A DNA stretch of 64,000 nt from NCBI RefSeq assembly GCF_009299795.1, contig NZ_VIGP01000005.1, positions 248,001 through 312,000 on the forward strand, written 5' to 3'. Of the stretch, positions 1 through 8,977 are shown one piece after another (within the stretch, counting starts at the first letter, position 1; every line of letters begins with the position of its first letter). Under the pieces are notes generated by a model. The model was not told the DNA's origin. It saw only the letters and a list, made by a program, of their open reading frames with translations, and did not search any database. Both the position numbers and the translations under genes were made by a program. This stretch comes from Brachybacterium subflavum. GTDB lineage: Bacteria; Actinomycetota; Actinomycetes; Actinomycetales; Dermabacteraceae.

Positions 1-2839
1 GCTTCCCGTCCTCCAGTCCCTTCCAGGTCACGCGGGCGTCCTCGCCGGAGCCGTGGACCACCTCACCGATCGCGTCGTCGGTGGGGGTGACGCCCATCAG
101 CGCGTCGGTCGTGAACGCGGTGGTGCGGCCGTCGAACTGGACGGGGACGCGGAAGTCGTCCTCACGGCCGTCGTACCGCCCCTTGGTGTCGTACTCGCCC
201 GCCCCGAACTCGTCGAGGTACGGGGAGAAGGTGTCCACGGAGACCTCGCCCCTGTCCAGGTCGAACTGGAGGAGGCGGAAGAAGCTCGCCCCGAAGCGCA
301 GCCCGGTGTCCTTCCCGTAGCCGCCCTCCTCGGTGAGCCCCAGCTGGTCGGAGCCGACCTCGTAGAACTGGTAGTCGGCCAGCAGCTCGGTGACGTCGTT
401 GCCCTTCTCGCCCACGTCGCGGCGCACGCTGATGCTGACGCCGTGCTCGTGGCCCGAGAGCACCAGGTCCGCGTTCGGGCTCTTGGAGAGCACGCGGTCG
501 TGGATGATCTGGCCGTCGGCCGAGAAAGGACCGCCCCGGCCGTCGGGCGAGCTGCTGGGCTTGTTGTAGGCATGGGTGAGGACGATGCCGTTGCGCGTGG
601 GGTACTTCGCGAGGATCCCGGCGGCCCAGTCGGCCTCCTCCTCGCTCACCGAGTAGCCGAGGTTCACGGTCACGAAGTCCTCGCCGCCCGCGCTGAACAG
701 GTTGTAGGAGTTGGAGTTGTCGCCCTCCTTCCACGGGTGGTACTCGGCGCCCTCGGCCTTCCACGAGTCCTTCTGCTCCTGCGCCTCATAGCGCTCGGGG
801 CCGAAGGTCTCGTTGAACAGGGACTCGTCGGTGCCGCCGAGGCTGTCGTGGTTGCCGGGGATCACGGCGTTGGGGATGCCGGTGTCCTCGAGCTTCTTCT
901 GGGCGCCGTCGGCGAAGACCATCTCCTTCTCGGGGACGGAGCGGTCGGTGGCCCCGGAGTTCCAGGACTCCACGACGTCGCCGGTGTGCGCGACGAAGGC
1001 GACCTTGCGCTCCTCGCCGTGCTCGGCGAGCCAGCGGTAGGAGTCCTCGTAGGCGTTCGCCCACTCGGTGCGCTCGGCCGCGGTGGGCCGGGAGGTCGCC
1101 CCCTGCGAGAGGTACTGGGTATCGGTGATGTGCATGAGCGAGAAGTCGTAGTCGTCCGGGTCCTCGAAGGAGTCCTGGACCGGGGTGTCGAGATCGTCGG
1201 CGAAGGGATCCGTGCCCAGCACGAGCGTCCTGATGGTGCCGTCGTCGTCGTTCGCCTCGTCGGCCGTCGCGCTCAGCTCGACCTGCCCGTCGGAGGAACC
1301 GCGCGCGGAGTCGAGCACCTCGTAGCGGCCGGTCTCGGTATTCAGGGCGAGCAGCTGCACGGCCCGCTCGGGGTCGACCTCGCCGCGCCACAGCAGGCTC
1401 TGCCCGGCCTCGGTGAAGGGGATGTCGCTCGCGAGCGCCGGGATCTGGTCGGTCGCCGGGGTCTGCAGGGTCTTCCCGTCCGACGGCTGGAGCGCATCGT
1501 CCACGCGCTTCGCGCCCTTGAGCTGCACGTCCCCCGCGACGCCGTCCTTCTCGTCGAAGGCCGAGGCGGGGATCGTGCCCAGCTGCGCCTTCTTCGCGGA
1601 GGAGACGTCGCCCTCGAGGAAGGTGGTGCGCAGCGAGGCGCCGGTAGGGCTGGTGGCGCGGGCGGTGAGCTCCGCGGAGCCGCCACCGCTGGACTGGGCG
1701 GTGCCGCCCGCGGTGGGGATCGAGGTGGAGGTGAAGGCGGTCGAGCCGGAGACCTTCGCACCCAGGGAGTCGGTGCCGGAGTACGAGATCGCGTGGGTGC
1801 CGGCCTTCAGGCCCGGGCCGATCTCGTCGCCGAGGGCGATCTGCGTGCCGTCCAGCTCGTAGGTGAGGTCGCTTGCGAGCAGGTCCTCGTTCTCGACGGT
1901 GCCCTTGAACGTCGTCGGGCGGGTGAGCTGGTCGCCGGGCACGGGGCTGGTGAGGGTGAAGGCGGCCTGGTCCTCGGTGCGCGTGCCGAAGACGTCGGCA
2001 TAGCGGGCGGTGACCTGGTCGGCGCTGAGCGCGCTCGAGTAGATGGCGGCGTTCGCGACGCTCGTGGTGCCGTGGAACTGGGGCTTGCCGCTCGCGTTGG
2101 TGTCGGCGCCGAGGAAGAACTTCCGGGCGGAGTCCTTCGGGGCCTTGATGGCCGTGCCCTTCGTCGGCGTCTCGGCGACCTTCTTCCCGTTGAGGTAGAG
2201 GGCAACGGTCTTCCCGTCCCAGACGCCCACCGCGTGGTACCAGACGCCCTGCTCGATCTTCGTGCCGGCGCCGTAGTAGGTGCCGTCCACGTTGACCATC
2301 ATCTTCAGCGTGCTGCCGTAGGCGGTGAGCGAGTAGCCGCCGGCGTCCTTGGCGCCGCAGAAGTTGCCCGTCTCCTCGCCGTCGCCCGCGCCGAGCGGGG
2401 CGTCGAAGCGCACGGTGCACTCCATGGTGATGGCCTTGGCAGTCCTGTCGTAGCCGTCGGCGAAGTCGTAGCCGATCGCGTTCGAGCCGTCGAAGGAGGT
2501 CACGTCGCGGCCGAGCGCGTGGTCGGATGCGGTCTTCGGGGCGTCGCCGAAGACGCTCGCGGCGCGGCCGGTGGCATCGTCCGTGCTGCCGCGCGAGGGG
2601 TCGACGTCCAGGACGTCGGGCGCGGGGACCGTCGCGTCCGAGCTCGGCAGGGGCGAGCGCGCGCCGGGCTTCGAGGGCGCGGGGTTCGCGGGGGCCGGGT
2701 TCGCGGGGGCCGCGGCCGACGGACCGGCGGCGAGGGGGCCCGCGGGCAGCGGGGTCGAGGAGGCCATCGCGGGACACAGCCCCAGGGAGAGGGTCGCGGC
2801 GAGGGTGAAGGTCGTGGCACGCCAGGGCGTGGTGGTCAC
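1..2839 (-). CDS. Secreted LamG-domain calcineurin-like phosphoesterase (3' end beyond window)
   Basis: This gene encodes a probable extracellular metallophosphoesterase; the substrate is unknown. The GTG start has AGGAG just upstream and opens a Sec signal peptide (TTFTLAATLSLGLCPAMA). Next come a Pro/Ala-rich linker, a LamG/concanavalin-like domain at roughly residues 95-260 (ITMECTVRF, WYHAVGVWDGK, ALYLNGKKV), a beta-rich bacterial Ig-like stretch, and a calcineurin-type domain from about residue 560. Metal-ligand motifs of that family are visible: HITDTQ, HTGDVVE, PGNHDS and LSGHEHG. The reading frame is open to the left edge (more than 945 residues), so the C-terminus is missing. A 944-codon open frame on the opposite strand is a GC-driven shadow. 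The family call is firm; the role, perhaps phosphate scavenging, is inference. Confidence 0.88.
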   Translation of the reverse strand, partial: MTTTPWRATTFTLAATLSLGLCPAMASSTPLPAGPLAAGPSAAAPANPAPANPAPSKPGARSPLPSSDATVPAPDVLDVDPSRGSTDDATGRAASVFGDAPKTASDHALGRDVTSFDGSNAIGYDFADGYDRTAKAITMECTVRFDAPLGAGDGEETGNFCGAKDAGGYSLTAYGSTLKMMVNVDGTYYGAGTKIEQGVWYHAVGVWDGKTVALYLNGKKVAETPTKGTAIKAPKDSARKFFLGADTNASGKPQFHGTTSVANAAIYSSALSADQVTARYADVFGTRTEDQAAFTLTSPVPGDQLTRPTTFKGTVENEDLLASDLTYELDGTQIALGDEIGPGLKAGTHAISYSGTDSLGAKVSGSTAFTSTSIPTAGGTAQSSGGGSAELTARATSPTGASLRTTFLEGDVSSAKKAQLGTIPASAFDEKDGVAGDVQLKGAKRVDDALQPSDGKTLQTPATDQIPALASDIPFTEAGQSLLWRGEVDPERAVQLLALNTETGRYEVLDSARGSSDGQVELSATADEANDDDGTIRTLVLGTDPFADDLDTPVQDSFEDPDDYDFSLMHITDTQYLSQGATSRPTAAERTEWANAYEDSYRWLAEHGEERKVAFVAHTGDVVESWNSGATDRSVPEKEMVFADGAQKKLEDTGIPNAVIPGNHDSLGGTDESLFNETFGPERYEAQEQKDSWKAEGAEYHPWKEGDNSNSYNLFSAGGEDFVTVNLGYSVSEEEADWAAGILAKYPTRNGIVLTHAYNKPSSSPDGRGGPFSADGQIIHDRVLSKSPNADLVLSGHEHGVSISVRRDVGEKGNDVTELLADYQFYEVGSDQLGLTEEGGYGKDTGLRFGASFFRLLQFDLDRGEVSVDTFSPYLDEFGAGEYDTKGRYDGREDDFRVPVQFDGRTTAFTTDALMGVTPTDDAIGEVVHGSGEDARVTWKGLEDGK

Positions 2840-3071
2840 GGGGGCTCCTTGGGGATTCTCGGGGAGAGGGATCTCGCCGGACGCTAGGGAGCCTGGGGGA
2901 CGGGGGCGTGGCCTGCGGGCGTCACGTTCGCGGCCGCTCGGGGGCCCGACGATGACGCGCGGGCGAACCCGAGGAATAGTGAACGGACCTGCGCCGTTGC
3001 ACAGTGCTCGGACCAGCGGGGGCGCTGCGCGCCCCGGAGCCGGTGAACACGGATGTCGGAATGGGGAAGCG

Positions 3072-3761
3072 ATGATGACGATCCGCGCGCAAGCGGACCA
3101 CCTGGTCGATCTGGGCCTCGCCGAGCTCGCGGGCACGACGCCCGAACGGCTGCGGGAGCTGGCCACGGGGCTCGAGGCGGAGGCGTCGAGGGACGGTGCG
3201 GCGGCGTCGGGGGACGGTGCGAAGTCGCAGGGAGACCATGCGGAGTCGCAGCCGGTCCTCGCCGTGCACCCGTCCCTCGTGGATCCGCGCCGACTCGTGG
3301 GCCTCCTGGAGCGCGCGGGCAAGCCGGGGTTCGTGGTCGTCGACATGACGGACCTGGACGAGTTCGTGCCGCTGGACGGGCTGGACGTCCCCGACGCCCC
3401 GCTCTACCTGCTCCGCGATGTGCGCCGGGGCGACGAGATGCGCAACCGGTCTCCCGACGAGGCGCTGCCGAAGATCACGGGAGAGGGCCGCAGCCCGCTC
3501 ACGATCAGCGAGGGCATCAGCTGGCTGCTCCAGCAGCCCGCGCAGCTCGAGCCCGGCAGCTGCTTCATGTGCATCGGCTCCCGGCGCCCCAAGAGGAGCG
3601 GTCGCGGAGGGCACGATGCCCGCACGCCCGCGCTCTGGATCAGCGGCGGCACGGGACGCGACGGCGCGGCGAACACGGGCGCGCCGAAGCTCGGCTGGTG
3701 CTGGGCGGGCAACCGCCACACCTGGCTCGGCTTCGCCTCGGCCGCGGGGCGCGCGGGCTGA
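3072..3761 (+). CDS. DUF5701 family protein
   Basis: This 229-residue soluble protein resembles the actinobacterial DUF5701 family as I remember it: an opening such as RAQADHLVDLGLAELAG, a central VVVDMTDLDEFVP, and a C-terminal half with SCFMCIGSRR and GWCWAGNRHTWLGFASA. The start is the first of two consecutive ATG codons after a GGGGA ribosome-binding site. Residues 45-65 are a low-complexity Asp/Gly/Ala/Ser insertion that looks like a linker. Two cysteines in the CFMC motif could bind a metal, but no enzymatic residues are recognisable and the function is unknown. It stands alone and is convergent with the methyltransferase at 3872. Confidence 0.8.
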   Translation: MMTIRAQADHLVDLGLAELAGTTPERLRELATGLEAEASRDGAAASGDGAKSQGDHAESQPVLAVHPSLVDPRRLVGLLERAGKPGFVVVDMTDLDEFVPLDGLDVPDAPLYLLRDVRRGDEMRNRSPDEALPKITGEGRSPLTISEGISWLLQQPAQLEPGSCFMCIGSRRPKRSGRGGHDARTPALWISGGTGRDGAANTGAPKLGWCWAGNRHTWLGFASAAGRAG

Positions 3762-3871
3762 GGCGGACGACTGCTCGCGGCGGCCGCTTCGGGGACCGCG
3801 TGCCCGGTGAGCGGCCCGTCGTGCGCGAGTCGTTCAGCCGGCGAGCGGGGCGGCGGCAGCTCGAATCCGGT

Positions 3872-4411
3872 TCACTCCACCGTCCCCACGAGGCGTACCT
3901 CGTCGGCCGTCGAGCGGTCGCTCCATGAGACGTCGGCCGGCCACTCGGCGCGCTCCGCGGCCGCGTCGGTGACCGCCGCGCCGGCGACGATGACGACCCG
4001 TCCGCCAGGCACCAGTCGACGTCGGCACTCGCGGTTCCACGCGAACCGGTCCTCGCGCCGCGGCAGGCGGACCCAGACGCTGGCGATCACGTCGAAGCGC
4101 TCGTCGGGACGGAGCGGGATCGGCAGCTCGGCGAGGTCGGCCGTGATCGCGCGGTAGTCGACGCCGACGGATCGGGCGCGCTCCCGGGCATCGGCGACGG
4201 CGGAGGGGACGAGCTCGAGGCCCGTCACCGTGTGGCCGAGCTCGGCGAGCCAGACGCCGTTGCGCCCGTAGCCGTCTCCCGGGCAGAGGATGCGCAGGGG
4301 CCCTGCGGGCAGGCCGTGCTCGATCGGGTCGCTGAACACCTCACGCACGAACGGCGTGGGCTCCTCGCCGAACGGCCTGCGGTGCTGCGCGTAGCGGGTC
4401 TCCCAGTCCAC
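3872..4411 (-). CDS. Class I SAM-dependent methyltransferase
   Basis: A 179-residue methyltransferase of the TehB/thiopurine-methyltransferase-like group. The SAM-binding loop is ILCPGDGYGRNGVWLAELG near residue 41, followed by the acidic motif II (VTGLELVPSAV), AITADLAELPI and the post-IV strand RRLVPGGRVVIVAG. The start is GTG with GAGG upstream. The N-terminal WETRYAQHRRPFGEEPTPFV is typical of small-molecule methyltransferases with this compact fold. The substrate cannot be deduced. The 190 bases upstream contain a degenerate hexamer repeat (4463-4514). Confidence 0.85.
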   Translation of the reverse strand: MDWETRYAQHRRPFGEEPTPFVREVFSDPIEHGLPAGPLRILCPGDGYGRNGVWLAELGHTVTGLELVPSAVADARERARSVGVDYRAITADLAELPIPLRPDERFDVIASVWVRLPRREDRFAWNRECRRRLVPGGRVVIVAGAAVTDAAAERAEWPADVSWSDRSTADEVRLVGTVE

Positions 4412-4462
4412 GTGCGGCTCCTCGGGTGGTCGGCGGCGGGACGGCGACGTCAGCGCCAGCGG

Positions 4463-4514
4463 GCCGGCGCCAGCACGGGCACCAGCACTGACACTGGCAC
4501 TGGCATCGGCACTG
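4463..4514. repeat. Degenerate GC-rich hexamer repeat upstream of the methyltransferase gene
   Basis: Imperfect tandem hexamers of the type CACTGG/CAGCAC/CATCGG run for about 50 bases (for example cactggcactggcatcgg). The tract lies between the GTG start of the methyltransferase and the 3' end of the HIT gene. Its composition resembles the in-frame repeat inside xthA at 58017-58076. Confidence 0.6.
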
Positions 4515-4601
4515 ATCGACTCGACCTCATCAGATGTTCCGATGATGCCCGACCCGGGCCGCGGAGACGTTCCCGCGGGAAGGTCATTTCACGCGGATGT
4601 G

Positions 4602-5060
4602 TCAGAACGTCGGGCGCTCTGGGGTCGCAGGGGTCGCAAGCGTGTCGGTGAGCCGGGCGCGGATGTCGCCGCGGACCTCGTGCTGCGACAGGCTCGTCGG
4701 CCAGGTGTCGAGGCCGTCGGCCGGCCATCGTGGCACGACGTGCATGTGCAGGTGGGGCACGGACTGGCCCGACGCGGGACCGCTCGCGTTCAGGACGTTG
4801 ACGCCGTCGGCCCCGAATGCGCCGGCCATCGCGCGTGCGACGCGCTGGACGAGATCGACCACGGCGTGCAGGGCGCGCGGGGAGGCGTCGTGGACGCCGA
4901 CGCAGTGCTCGGCGGGCAGCACGAGGGTGTGGCCGGGCGCGAGCGAGCTGTCCGGAAGGGGCAGCAGGGCGACGGCGGCCGCCCCGGGCTCCCGCGACAC
5001 CCATGCGGCGGTGCCGCGATCCCCGAGGAGCCCGCAGAAGAGACAGTCGTCCTGGTCCAT
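4602..5060 (-). CDS. HIT family protein
   Basis: This 152-residue histidine-triad protein is a probable nucleotide hydrolase or transferase acting on substrates such as AppppA or AMP-linked compounds. The histidine triad is explicit, HLHMHVVPR at residues 103-111, preceded by the family's NVLNASGPASGQSVPH loop. An N-terminal CLFCG pair at residues 6-9 matches the zinc-binding start of many HIT proteins, though the second zinc-ligand pair is less clear. The start is ATG. Upstream, CAGGCT sits 6 bases before the start, an imperfect version of the leaderless -10 pattern seen elsewhere here. Confidence 0.9.
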   Translation of the reverse strand: MDQDDCLFCGLLGDRGTAAWVSREPGAAAVALLPLPDSSLAPGHTLVLPAEHCVGVHDASPRALHAVVDLVQRVARAMAGAFGADGVNVLNASGPASGQSVPHLHMHVVPRWPADGLDTWPTSLSQHEVRGDIRARLTDTLATPATPERPTF

Positions 5061-5158
5061 GGTGGGAGCCTGTCAGCCGCGGCGGGCGCTGTCATCCGGA
5101 TTCGCACGGCGCCGTGCGCTGAGAACCCCGCGCACACGCAGCATGCATGCTGGCCCGC

Positions 5159-6517
5159 TCACCGCCAGGCCGGCGTCGCCGCCCCGTACTGCGTGATCGC
5201 CCCGGTCAGCGAGATGCCGTCGAGACGTAGAGGTGCCGGGACCGTGCGGATCCTCCCGTACGGGGTCGCCTGTTCGAGGGTCGCGAGGGGTTCGGTCGGG
5301 TCGGGGTCGGTCGGATCGGAGTCGGCCGGACCAGGTCGACGCGGGTCGTGCGGCGCTGTCGGCCGCTCCATCAGTTCACGAGCCGCGCCGACCAGGCTGG
5401 CGCGGACCACGCCGCCGCGCCCGTCGGCCAGGAGATCGAGGATGCCGGCCGCGAGCACGTTCCCGGTCGCATGGTCGAGGGCCTGGACGGGCAGCGCACC
5501 GGGCTTCCGGTCCAGAGGGACACCGTGCACCGGGTCGCTCGCTCCATCCGCTCCGCCGTTCCCGCAGACGTCGGCGATTCCGGTGGCGGCCTGGACGATC
5601 GAGTCGAAGCCCGCGCGCTCGCCCCACGGGCCCACCTCGCCCCAGGCGGAGAGCGCGCCGATCACGAGATGATCGAAGCGTTCACGCAGGTCATCCAGGG
5701 CGAGACCGAAGCGGCCCAGGGAGCCGGGTCGGTAGCCGAGCACGACGACGTCGGCCGATCGGAGCAGGCTCTCGAGGACCTCGCGCGAGGCGGAGAGATC
5801 GAGCTCGGCCGAGCGCTTGCCCATGCCGCTCGCGAGGTATGCGTCCCTCAGCTCGGGCCGGTGGGGCGGGTCGATGCGCAGCACATCGGCGCCGAGGCAC
5901 CCGAGCAGCTGGGTGGCCATCGGCCCGGCGACCACACGCGTGAGGTCCAGGACGCGCACGCCCGCGAGCGGCAGCGGGGACGAACTGTCGCGGGGCCGGA
6001 TCATGCGGCCGACGGGCGGGTCCTCGCGCTCCTCGCCCGGGTCGATCCGGCGCCAGGGGACGTCGTGCATCGCGCGGGCCTGCGGATGCGCCGCCCAGTC
6101 CTCAGCGGTGCGCACCGGGGTCGCGATGCCGCCCTCGGCGAGAATCCGCTCGGCGGCGTCGGCGGCGGGGAGCCGGCGGATCGCGGCGGCCGCGCCGTCC
6201 CTGTCCTCGGCGCCGAGGGCGCGGCGGATCGCCGCCTGGTGGTGCGGATAGTTGCCGTGCAGGCGCACCCAGCCGTCGTCGGCCGCGAAGAAGCCCGAGA
6301 GCTCGCCCCATGCCTCCACCGGACGGCCGTCGACGCGCAGGTGGTCGATCGCCGCGAACGAGCCCGCGACCAGCGACGGCGTGGTCTCGACGGGGACGTC
6401 GAGTCCGCGCACCCGAGCAACCCTTCCGGCGGCGGAGGCGGCCTGCCGGACGGCGTCCATCGCGAACGCGGGGACGTCGAGCGGGCCCGACCACGCGGGA
6501 ATCGGCGACGTGTGCAT
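5159..6517 (-). CDS. CoA transferase, CaiB/BaiF (family III)
   Basis: A 452-residue family III CoA transferase, which would move CoA between acyl-CoA and a free acid. The second half carries the core motif VRVLDLTRVVAGPMATQLLG with LGADVLRIDPP, then LSAWGEVGPWGERAGFDSIVQ and VQALDHATGNVLAAGI, where the family's nucleophilic Asp is expected. The first 180 residues resemble the C-terminal swap domain of the same family, an arrangement I recall from actinobacterial members. I chose the ATG at 6517 because GAGG lies at the right distance; the frame extends 13 codons further upstream. Near the C-terminus an Asp/Pro/Thr repeat (DSDPTDPDPTEP) looks like microsatellite expansion. It is divergent from the GNAT gene. 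Confidence 0.85.
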   Translation of the reverse strand: MHTSPIPAWSGPLDVPAFAMDAVRQAASAAGRVARVRGLDVPVETTPSLVAGSFAAIDHLRVDGRPVEAWGELSGFFAADDGWVRLHGNYPHHQAAIRRALGAEDRDGAAAAIRRLPAADAAERILAEGGIATPVRTAEDWAAHPQARAMHDVPWRRIDPGEEREDPPVGRMIRPRDSSSPLPLAGVRVLDLTRVVAGPMATQLLGCLGADVLRIDPPHRPELRDAYLASGMGKRSAELDLSASREVLESLLRSADVVVLGYRPGSLGRFGLALDDLRERFDHLVIGALSAWGEVGPWGERAGFDSIVQAATGIADVCGNGGADGASDPVHGVPLDRKPGALPVQALDHATGNVLAAGILDLLADGRGGVVRASLVGAARELMERPTAPHDPRRPGPADSDPTDPDPTEPLATLEQATPYGRIRTVPAPLRLDGISLTGAITQYGAATPAWR

Positions 6518-6597
6518 GCCCGGAGCCTCGCACATCCCGCGTCGGCTGCTCTTCAAAGAGCTCGCCGGCGCCCGCGCGGACCTGGCAGGCTCGAGGG

Positions 6598-7089
6598 GTG
6601 GAGAACCTGACCATCCGGCCGACGATCGGCGCCGCCGAGTACCCCGTCCTCGTGGAGATCTGGCGCAGCGCCGTCGAGGCCACGCATGATTTCCTCGCCC
6701 CTTCGGATCGCGAGGAGATCGCCGCGCACCTGCCCGGCGACTACCTCCCGGCCGTGGAGCTGAGCGTCGCCGAGCGCGACGGCCGGCCCGTCGGCTTCTC
6801 CGGCGTGAGCGACGGCGAGCTGCAGATGCTCTTCGTCCATGCCTCGGCGCGCGGCAGCGGCGTGGGCTCGGCCCTCCTGCGGCACGCGATCCGCTCGCAG
6901 GGCGTCACGCGGGTGGACGTCAACGAGCAGAACCCGCAGGCCGCGGGCTTCTATGCGCACCACGGGTTCGAGGTCGCCGGGCGCAGCGAGAGGGACGACG
7001 CCGGCCGTCCGTATCCGATCCTGCACCTGCGGCTGGCAACACCCTGGCAGCTCACGGCGCCGGAGGGTGGTCCCAGCACACCGCACTGA
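6598..7089 (+). CDS. GNAT N-acetyltransferase, YjaB-like
   Basis: A 163-residue GNAT acetyltransferase. It has the acetyl-CoA binding motif A in MLFVHASARGSGVGSALL and the characteristic VDVNEQNPQAAGFYAHHGFEV followed by GRSERDDAGRPYPILHL. This pattern closely matches Escherichia coli YjaB-type acetyltransferases as I recall them. The predicted start is GTG at 6598, directly after a GC-rich spacer. CAGGCT lies 6 bases upstream, a weak match to the leaderless promoter pattern. The substrate is unknown. Confidence 0.85.
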   Translation: MENLTIRPTIGAAEYPVLVEIWRSAVEATHDFLAPSDREEIAAHLPGDYLPAVELSVAERDGRPVGFSGVSDGELQMLFVHASARGSGVGSALLRHAIRSQGVTRVDVNEQNPQAAGFYAHHGFEVAGRSERDDAGRPYPILHLRLATPWQLTAPEGGPSTPH

Positions 7090-7239
7090 TGCGGCGGGGC
7101 TCGAGGCACTCATCCGCCGCGGCACCGCGGGCCGCTCGTCCTGACTCACGGCATCGCCGACAACGGACCGTTCCGCGCGGCCCCGCGCGAGATCGGGCGC
7201 GGTCAGGTCGGGCACGACCCGACGTGCTTGGATCGAGGG

Positions 7240-7689
7240 ATGCGACTGTGGAGCCTGCACCCGTCCCTCCTGGACCGCGCCGCGCTCATCGCCGGCTGGC
7301 GGGAGACGCTGCTCGCGCAGAAGGTGCTGGCCGGTGGCACGAAGGGATACACCCGCCACCCGCAGCTCACCCGCTTCCGCGCACACCCCGAGCCGCTCGA
7401 TGCGATCGGCGCATACCTGGTGGGGCTGCGCGAGGAGGCGACCGCCCGCGGCTACCGCTTCGATGCCACGCGGATCCTGCAGCCCGGCGACCCGTCGGCC
7501 CTGCACGCGACCGCGCCGATCCCCGTCACCACCGGACAGCTCGAGTTCGAGCTCGCGCACCTGCGCCGCAAGTGCGAGGGCCGATCGCCCGAGTGGCTCG
7601 AGCGCCTTCCTGCCGACGGCGAGGTCCCTGCCGCGCACCCGCTGCTGAAGACGGTGCCGGGGGACGTGGAGGCGTGGGAGGTGCGGTGA
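7240..7689 (+). CDS. Pyrimidine dimer DNA glycosylase/endonuclease V family protein
   Basis: This 149-residue protein belongs to the Pyr_excise family related to T4 endonuclease V, which cleaves the glycosidic bond at UV-induced pyrimidine dimers. The family opening MRLWSLHPSLLDRAALIAGWRE, together with TKGYTRHPQLTRF and the C-terminal half EFELAHLRRKC, is clear. The ATG at 7240 is preferred over a TTG four codons upstream because it gives the conserved N-terminus. The next gene (DUF488) starts 66 bases downstream. Catalysis and substrate are inferred from the family only. Confidence 0.85.
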   Translation: MRLWSLHPSLLDRAALIAGWRETLLAQKVLAGGTKGYTRHPQLTRFRAHPEPLDAIGAYLVGLREEATARGYRFDATRILQPGDPSALHATAPIPVTTGQLEFELAHLRRKCEGRSPEWLERLPADGEVPAAHPLLKTVPGDVEAWEVR

Positions 7690-7755
7690 CCCCTTCTGCC
7701 CCGGACCTCCCCTGATCATCTGCCGGTGCCACGATCGCGGTGCCATCCTGGATGC

Positions 7756-8295
7756 ATGTCCTCGCAGCTGATCACCCTGGGCCACGGCACGCTGTCGCGG
7801 GACGAGCTCGCCGCGCTGCTCACGGACGCGGGCATCCAGCGCCTCGTCGATGTGCGCCGCTTCCCCGGCAGCCGCGCGAACGAGGCCGCCGCGAAGGGCT
7901 CGGTGCCGGAGATCTGCACCGAGGCGGGCATCGCCTACCGCTGGGACGAGCGCATGGGCGGCAGACGCCGCCTCACGAAGGACGAGGACAACGCCTCGCC
8001 GGATACCTGGTGGCGGGTCCCGGCCTTCCGCGCCTACGCCGCGTGGACCCGCTCCCCCGACTTCCGCGCCGGCGCCGCCGAGCTGCTCGAGGACTGCCGC
8101 ACGGCCCGCACCGCGATCATGTGCTCCGAGGCCGTGTGGTGGCGCTGCCATCGTCGGATCATCGGCGACGTCATGGAGCTCGAGCACGGCGTCGAGGTCC
8201 TGGACCTCATGCACGACGGGTCGCTGCGGCCGCACGAGCCCAGCGAGGGAGCGCGGCTCGACGAGGACGGGCACGTGGTCTGGGCCGGGACCTGA
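7756..8295 (+). CDS. DUF488 domain-containing protein
   Basis: A 179-residue DUF488 protein. Diagnostic segments are ITLGHGTLSRDELAALL, LVDVRRFPGSR, an Arg-rich RMGGRRRLTKDED, and the conserved Cys-containing stretch MCSEAVWWRCHRRIIGDVM. The biochemical function of DUF488 is not established. The start at 7756 gives the typical N-terminus; a possible earlier start ten codons upstream is less family-like. Downstream is a self-complementary CCCGGGCCCGGGC tract before the membrane protein gene. Confidence 0.88.
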   Translation: MSSQLITLGHGTLSRDELAALLTDAGIQRLVDVRRFPGSRANEAAAKGSVPEICTEAGIAYRWDERMGGRRRLTKDEDNASPDTWWRVPAFRAYAAWTRSPDFRAGAAELLEDCRTARTAIMCSEAVWWRCHRRIIGDVMELEHGVEVLDLMHDGSLRPHEPSEGARLDEDGHVVWAGT

Positions 8296-8320
8296 CGCCC
8301 CGCAGACCGCTCCCGGCACG

Positions 8321-8345
8321 CGGCCCCGGGCCCGGGCCCGAGCAG
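8321..8345. repeat. Self-complementary CCCGGGCCCGGGC tract
   Basis: A GC-only palindromic run between DUF488 and the membrane protein gene. A nearly identical run occurs at 53997-54018. It can fold on itself and may end transcription, but there is no U-tract. Confidence 0.4.
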
Positions 8346-8359
8346 CGCGGCCACCGATC

Positions 8360-8365
8360 TACGCT
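8360..8365 (+). promoter_or_regulatory. Leaderless -10 box TACGCT
   Basis: TACGCT ends 6 bases before the ATG at 8372, the spacing expected when transcription starts at the start codon. Confidence 0.55.
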
Positions 8366-8371
8366 GTGCGC

Positions 8372-8926
8372 ATGGAGCTGAACTGGGCATCTCTGGCGCC
8401 GGTCGTCCTGAAGGTGCTGATCACGCTGGGCGCATTGCTGTGCGTCTGGGCCACGGTCGTCATCGTGACGCGCTGGCGGGATCGGCCCTCGGTGCGCCGT
8501 CTGCCCCACGAGGCCGTGCGCCGGCGGATGCCGGTCTTCGTGCCGTTCGCCGGGTTGATGATCTTCCTGTTCGGAGCGCTGATCGGCCTGGTCGGGACCA
8601 CGCAGGACGCCGACCCCGAGAACGGCCGGCAGATGATGATCGCGGGCGGAGCCATGATGCTGCTCGGGATCGTGCTGCTGGCGCTGTACGTCGTGGTCTA
8701 CGTCGAGTCGACGGGCACGGCGTTCATCATGCGCGGCCCGCTGGGGCGCACGCGCACGATCGCCTACGAGGACATCACCTCGATCAGGAAGACGGTCTCC
8801 GGCCGGATGCCCATGATCGACATCCGCAGCCGCACGGGCGAGCGCATCCAGGCGGGCCCCGTCTTCTTCGAGTGGTTCCACTACGAGCAGTGGCAGGCGG
8901 AGCGGGAGCGACGCGCGAGAATCTGA
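8372..8926 (+). CDS. Small membrane protein with a C-terminal PH-like domain
   Basis: A 184-residue protein of unknown function. Three hydrophobic helices are visible: residues about 8-28 (VVLKVLITLGALLCVWATVVIV), 54-74 (FVPFAGLMIFLFGALIGLVG) and 90-113 (MIAGGAMMLLGIVLLALYVVV). The soluble C-terminus (YVESTGTAFIMRGPLGRTR ... ITSIRKTVSGRMPMIDIRS) has the alternating beta pattern of a PH-like domain in bacterial membrane proteins. No ribosome-binding site is evident and a TACGCT box suggests a leaderless transcript. The last 22 residues have a diverged duplicate at 11456-11524, so a paralogue once lay nearby or was carried in. Confidence 0.75.
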   Translation: MELNWASLAPVVLKVLITLGALLCVWATVVIVTRWRDRPSVRRLPHEAVRRRMPVFVPFAGLMIFLFGALIGLVGTTQDADPENGRQMMIAGGAMMLLGIVLLALYVVVYVESTGTAFIMRGPLGRTRTIAYEDITSIRKTVSGRMPMIDIRSRTGERIQAGPVFFEWFHYEQWQAERERRARI

Positions 8927-8977
8927 GTCCGTGCCTGCCCGCGCCCTGCAGCGTGCGCGTGCACCGTCGACAGCGCG

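Noticed and set aside
53..2887. 944-codon open frame on the plus strand opposite the phosphoesterase gene
   Set aside because: The minus-strand frame encodes signal peptide, LamG and phosphoesterase motifs; the plus-strand product is Val/Gly/Arg-rich low complexity, as expected for a GC-rich shadow frame.
3845..3890. tRNA-like 3' end (ctcgaatccggttcactccacc)
   Set aside because: No cloverleaf can be built upstream and the bases include the last codons and stop of the methyltransferase gene.
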